NCBI GenBank assembly: GCA_001303885.1
Contig: LJUE01000139.1
Location: 1 to 6,611 of the forward strand
Reading direction: 5' to 3'
From: Planctomycetes bacterium SM23_32
GTDB lineage: Bacteria; Planctomycetota; Brocadiia; SM23-32
DNA: 6,611 nt
Under the pieces are notes generated by a model, which was not told the origin of the DNA, searched no databases, and saw only the letters and a program-made list of their open reading frames with translations. Positions 5,140 through 6,611 of the stretch are shown here, one piece after another (within the stretch, counting starts at the first letter, position 1; each line of letters opens with the position of its first letter). Both the position numbers and the translations under genes were made by a program.

Positions 5140-6611
5140 TCAGGGCGGGCCGGGCTCCCACGGCGCCGAGCGGTCCGCGGCGGGCGTGGGGCCGGTGACC
5201 GCGTCGGGCACGGCGATCCAGGGCGCGTTGCGCACGGCCCGGGCGAGGTCCTCCCCGGCGACGGGCACGGGGTCCAGCACCAGCTCCGGAAGGTGGTAGA
5301 TCCGGATGAACGAGTCGTAGAAGTCCGGCTCTCTCTGCGGCAGCACGAATGCCTTGGCTGCGTGGCCGTCCTCGTCTATGTGGGCGAAGTAGGCCTTCAT
5401 GAACAGGCCGTCGCCCCTCTTGCTGCTGAAGGTGATCCAGCGGCTGTTGCTGGACCAGGCGTGCCACGAGTCGGACTGGTCGCTGCTGCACTCCAGCCGG
5501 CGGCGCTGCCCCGTCTGCAGGTCCATCAGGTAGATGTCCGCCTCCTTGTCGAAGGCGGGGAAGCTGCCGTAATCGGAGAGGCAGAACAGCAGGAAGCGGC
5601 CGTCCGGCGAGGCCCGGGGCAGCGTGATGCTCGAGCCGACCTGCTCGGCGGACAACACGACCTCCGGCTGGCCCCAGCTCGCCGTCGCCGCCTCATAGCC
5701 GATGCGCATCAGGTCGTACTTCACCTCGTTGTAGTGCGGCGGCGGGGTATCGGCCTCGGGGGGCCACAGCAGCGGCGCGTTGCAGTAGTAGAGGTAGCGG
5801 CCGTCGGCCGACCAGGCGGGCCACGTCTCCAGCCGGTCGGGCGCGGAGATGGCCTCGGTGGTTATGACACGCCGTGAGTCAACGACGTAGACGGCCAGGT
5901 CAGAGACGAGGTCGGTCCCTTCGCGCACCTCGGCGTCGGCCGAGTGGAAGAATTGCTGCACCTTGTTCGTCGAGAAGGCCAGCGCCCGCCCGCTGGGGTG
6001 CCAGGAGGCGAACGCGGCCGGCCGGGGGTTGAAAGTCGTGCGAGTGTTCACCTTGGAGACGCGGTCCCCCTCGATCAGGAGCATGCCGACGCCGTAGTCT
6101 TCCCAGCCGCTGCGGACGTGGAGGATCATCTTCTGTGCGCTGTTGTTCAGGAAGGTGTGGCAGTTCATGCACCCGTCGAAGGACTGGTTGTCGAGGATGA
6201 GCCGCCTGCCATAGTCCTCTACGTTCCGCTCGTATATCCTCATCTTGCTGTACCAGTTGTAGATGACGTTCATACCGCGGTAGACCAGGTAGGGGTCTAT
6301 CTCCTCGTGCGCGATGGCGTTCGTGATCGTCTCGAAGGCCTGCCAGGAGTCGTCGGCGCCCTGCACGTAGACGTCGAAGCGGAGCTGCTCGCCGCGGTTC
6401 TGCGCGAGCAGCCGCTTCCAGGGCCCGAGGGGTATCTGCACTGCCGGCTCCTGCGAGCGGACCTCGATGGACTGGCCGCGGGCCGAATGCACCTTCACGT
6501 GGTACCGGATGCCGGGCTCGGCAATGCAGAAGTTCAGCGGTGCGATGTTCGGCGGGATAACGCTGTCCGCATAGTCGGGCCTGATGTGGGGGCGCCGCTG
6601 CACGGGGACGG
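5140..6611 (-). CDS. TolB-like/PD40 beta-propeller protein with c-type haem motif, N-terminus beyond window
   Basis: Large beta-propeller of a TolB-like family found in Bacteroidetes, Planctomycetota and relatives, some members annotated as cytochrome c-related. Residue numbers count from the GTG at 6603. IPPNIAPLNF (16-25) is the conserved N-terminal block. FDGCMNCHTF (142-151) holds a CxxCH covalent haem-binding motif (Cys145, Cys148, His149), implying export and haem attachment outside the cytoplasm. PD40-type blade motifs follow: SWHPSGRALAFSTNK (200-214), PAWSADGRYLYY (262-273), PRASPDGRFLLF (329-340) and HAWSSNSRWITFSSKR (381-396). It ends in a Pro/Ala-rich tail. The reading frame is open to the right edge, no ribosome binding site precedes the GTG at 6603, and no signal peptide is present. 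The true start, probably with a signal or lipoprotein leader, therefore lies beyond the window. The family call is good. Its biochemical role is not established, and a link to the downstream sugar genes is only positional. Confidence 0.85.
   Translation of the reverse strand, partial: VPVQRRPHIRPDYADSVIPPNIAPLNFCIAEPGIRYHVKVHSARGQSIEVRSQEPAVQIPLGPWKRLLAQNRGEQLRFDVYVQGADDSWQAFETITNAIAHEEIDPYLVYRGMNVIYNWYSKMRIYERNVEDYGRRLILDNQSFDGCMNCHTFLNNSAQKMILHVRSGWEDYGVGMLLIEGDRVSKVNTRTTFNPRPAAFASWHPSGRALAFSTNKVQQFFHSADAEVREGTDLVSDLAVYVVDSRRVITTEAISAPDRLETWPAWSADGRYLYYCNAPLLWPPEADTPPPHYNEVKYDLMRIGYEAATASWGQPEVVLSAEQVGSSITLPRASPDGRFLLFCLSDYGSFPAFDKEADIYLMDLQTGQRRRLECSSDQSDSWHAWSSNSRWITFSSKRGDGLFMKAYFAHIDEDGHAAKAFVLPQREPDFYDSFIRIYHLPELVLDPVPVAGEDLARAVRNAPWIAVPDAVTGPTPAADRSAPWEPGPP

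Noticed and set aside
5033..5491. N-terminal extension of the aminotransferase to 612 residues
   Set aside because: The extra part is antisense-like, Arg/Ala-rich shadow of the TolB-like gene, and the ATG at 5032 has a ribosome binding site and the family's normal N-terminal block.
1..6611. CRISPR array, tRNA, rRNA, insertion sequence or riboswitch
   Set aside because: No spaced direct repeats, no tRNA-like cloverleaf, no transposase motifs, and no gap longer than 138 bp that could hold a known riboswitch with recognisable core.

Overview
This is a GC-rich window (roughly two-thirds G+C by eye) whose genes all read on the minus strand. There are six protein genes, two of them cut by the window edges, separated by gaps of 54 to 138 bp. 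No RNA gene, insertion sequence or CRISPR array is visible. The organism looks like an environmental bacterium of the Planctomycetota or a similar high-GC lineage. The reasons are the mix of Gfo/Idh/MocA oxidoreductases, a GH130 enzyme, a DegT-type aminotransferase and a TolB-like propeller carrying a CxxCH haem motif, together with the high GC. This taxonomic call is inference; no marker gene is present.

In transcription order (right to left): a TolB/PD40-like beta-propeller with a c-type haem motif (5140 to the right edge, N-terminus missing); a 107-bp gap with the best promoter candidate and a perfect 15-bp palindrome; a PLP-dependent DegT/DnrJ/EryC1/StrS sugar aminotransferase (3653-5032); a 138-bp gap with hairpins, one resembling a common dispersed repeat, and a possible 10-residue leader ORF; a CE4/NodB-type polysaccharide deacetylase (2684-3514); a Gfo/Idh/MocA oxidoreductase (1577-2569); a GH130 glycoside phosphorylase/hydrolase (599-1522); and the first 171 residues of a second Gfo/Idh/MocA oxidoreductase (515 to the left edge).

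The last five genes form a plausible carbohydrate-processing cluster. An NAD(P)-dependent oxidoreductase plus a PLP aminotransferase can turn a sugar or cyclitol alcohol into an amine through a keto intermediate. A CE4 enzyme removes N- or O-acetyl groups. A GH130 enzyme acts on beta-mannosides or related disaccharides. The substrate cannot be read from the sequence. The TolB-like gene upstream is probably a separate transcription unit, because a promoter-like element lies between it and the aminotransferase gene.
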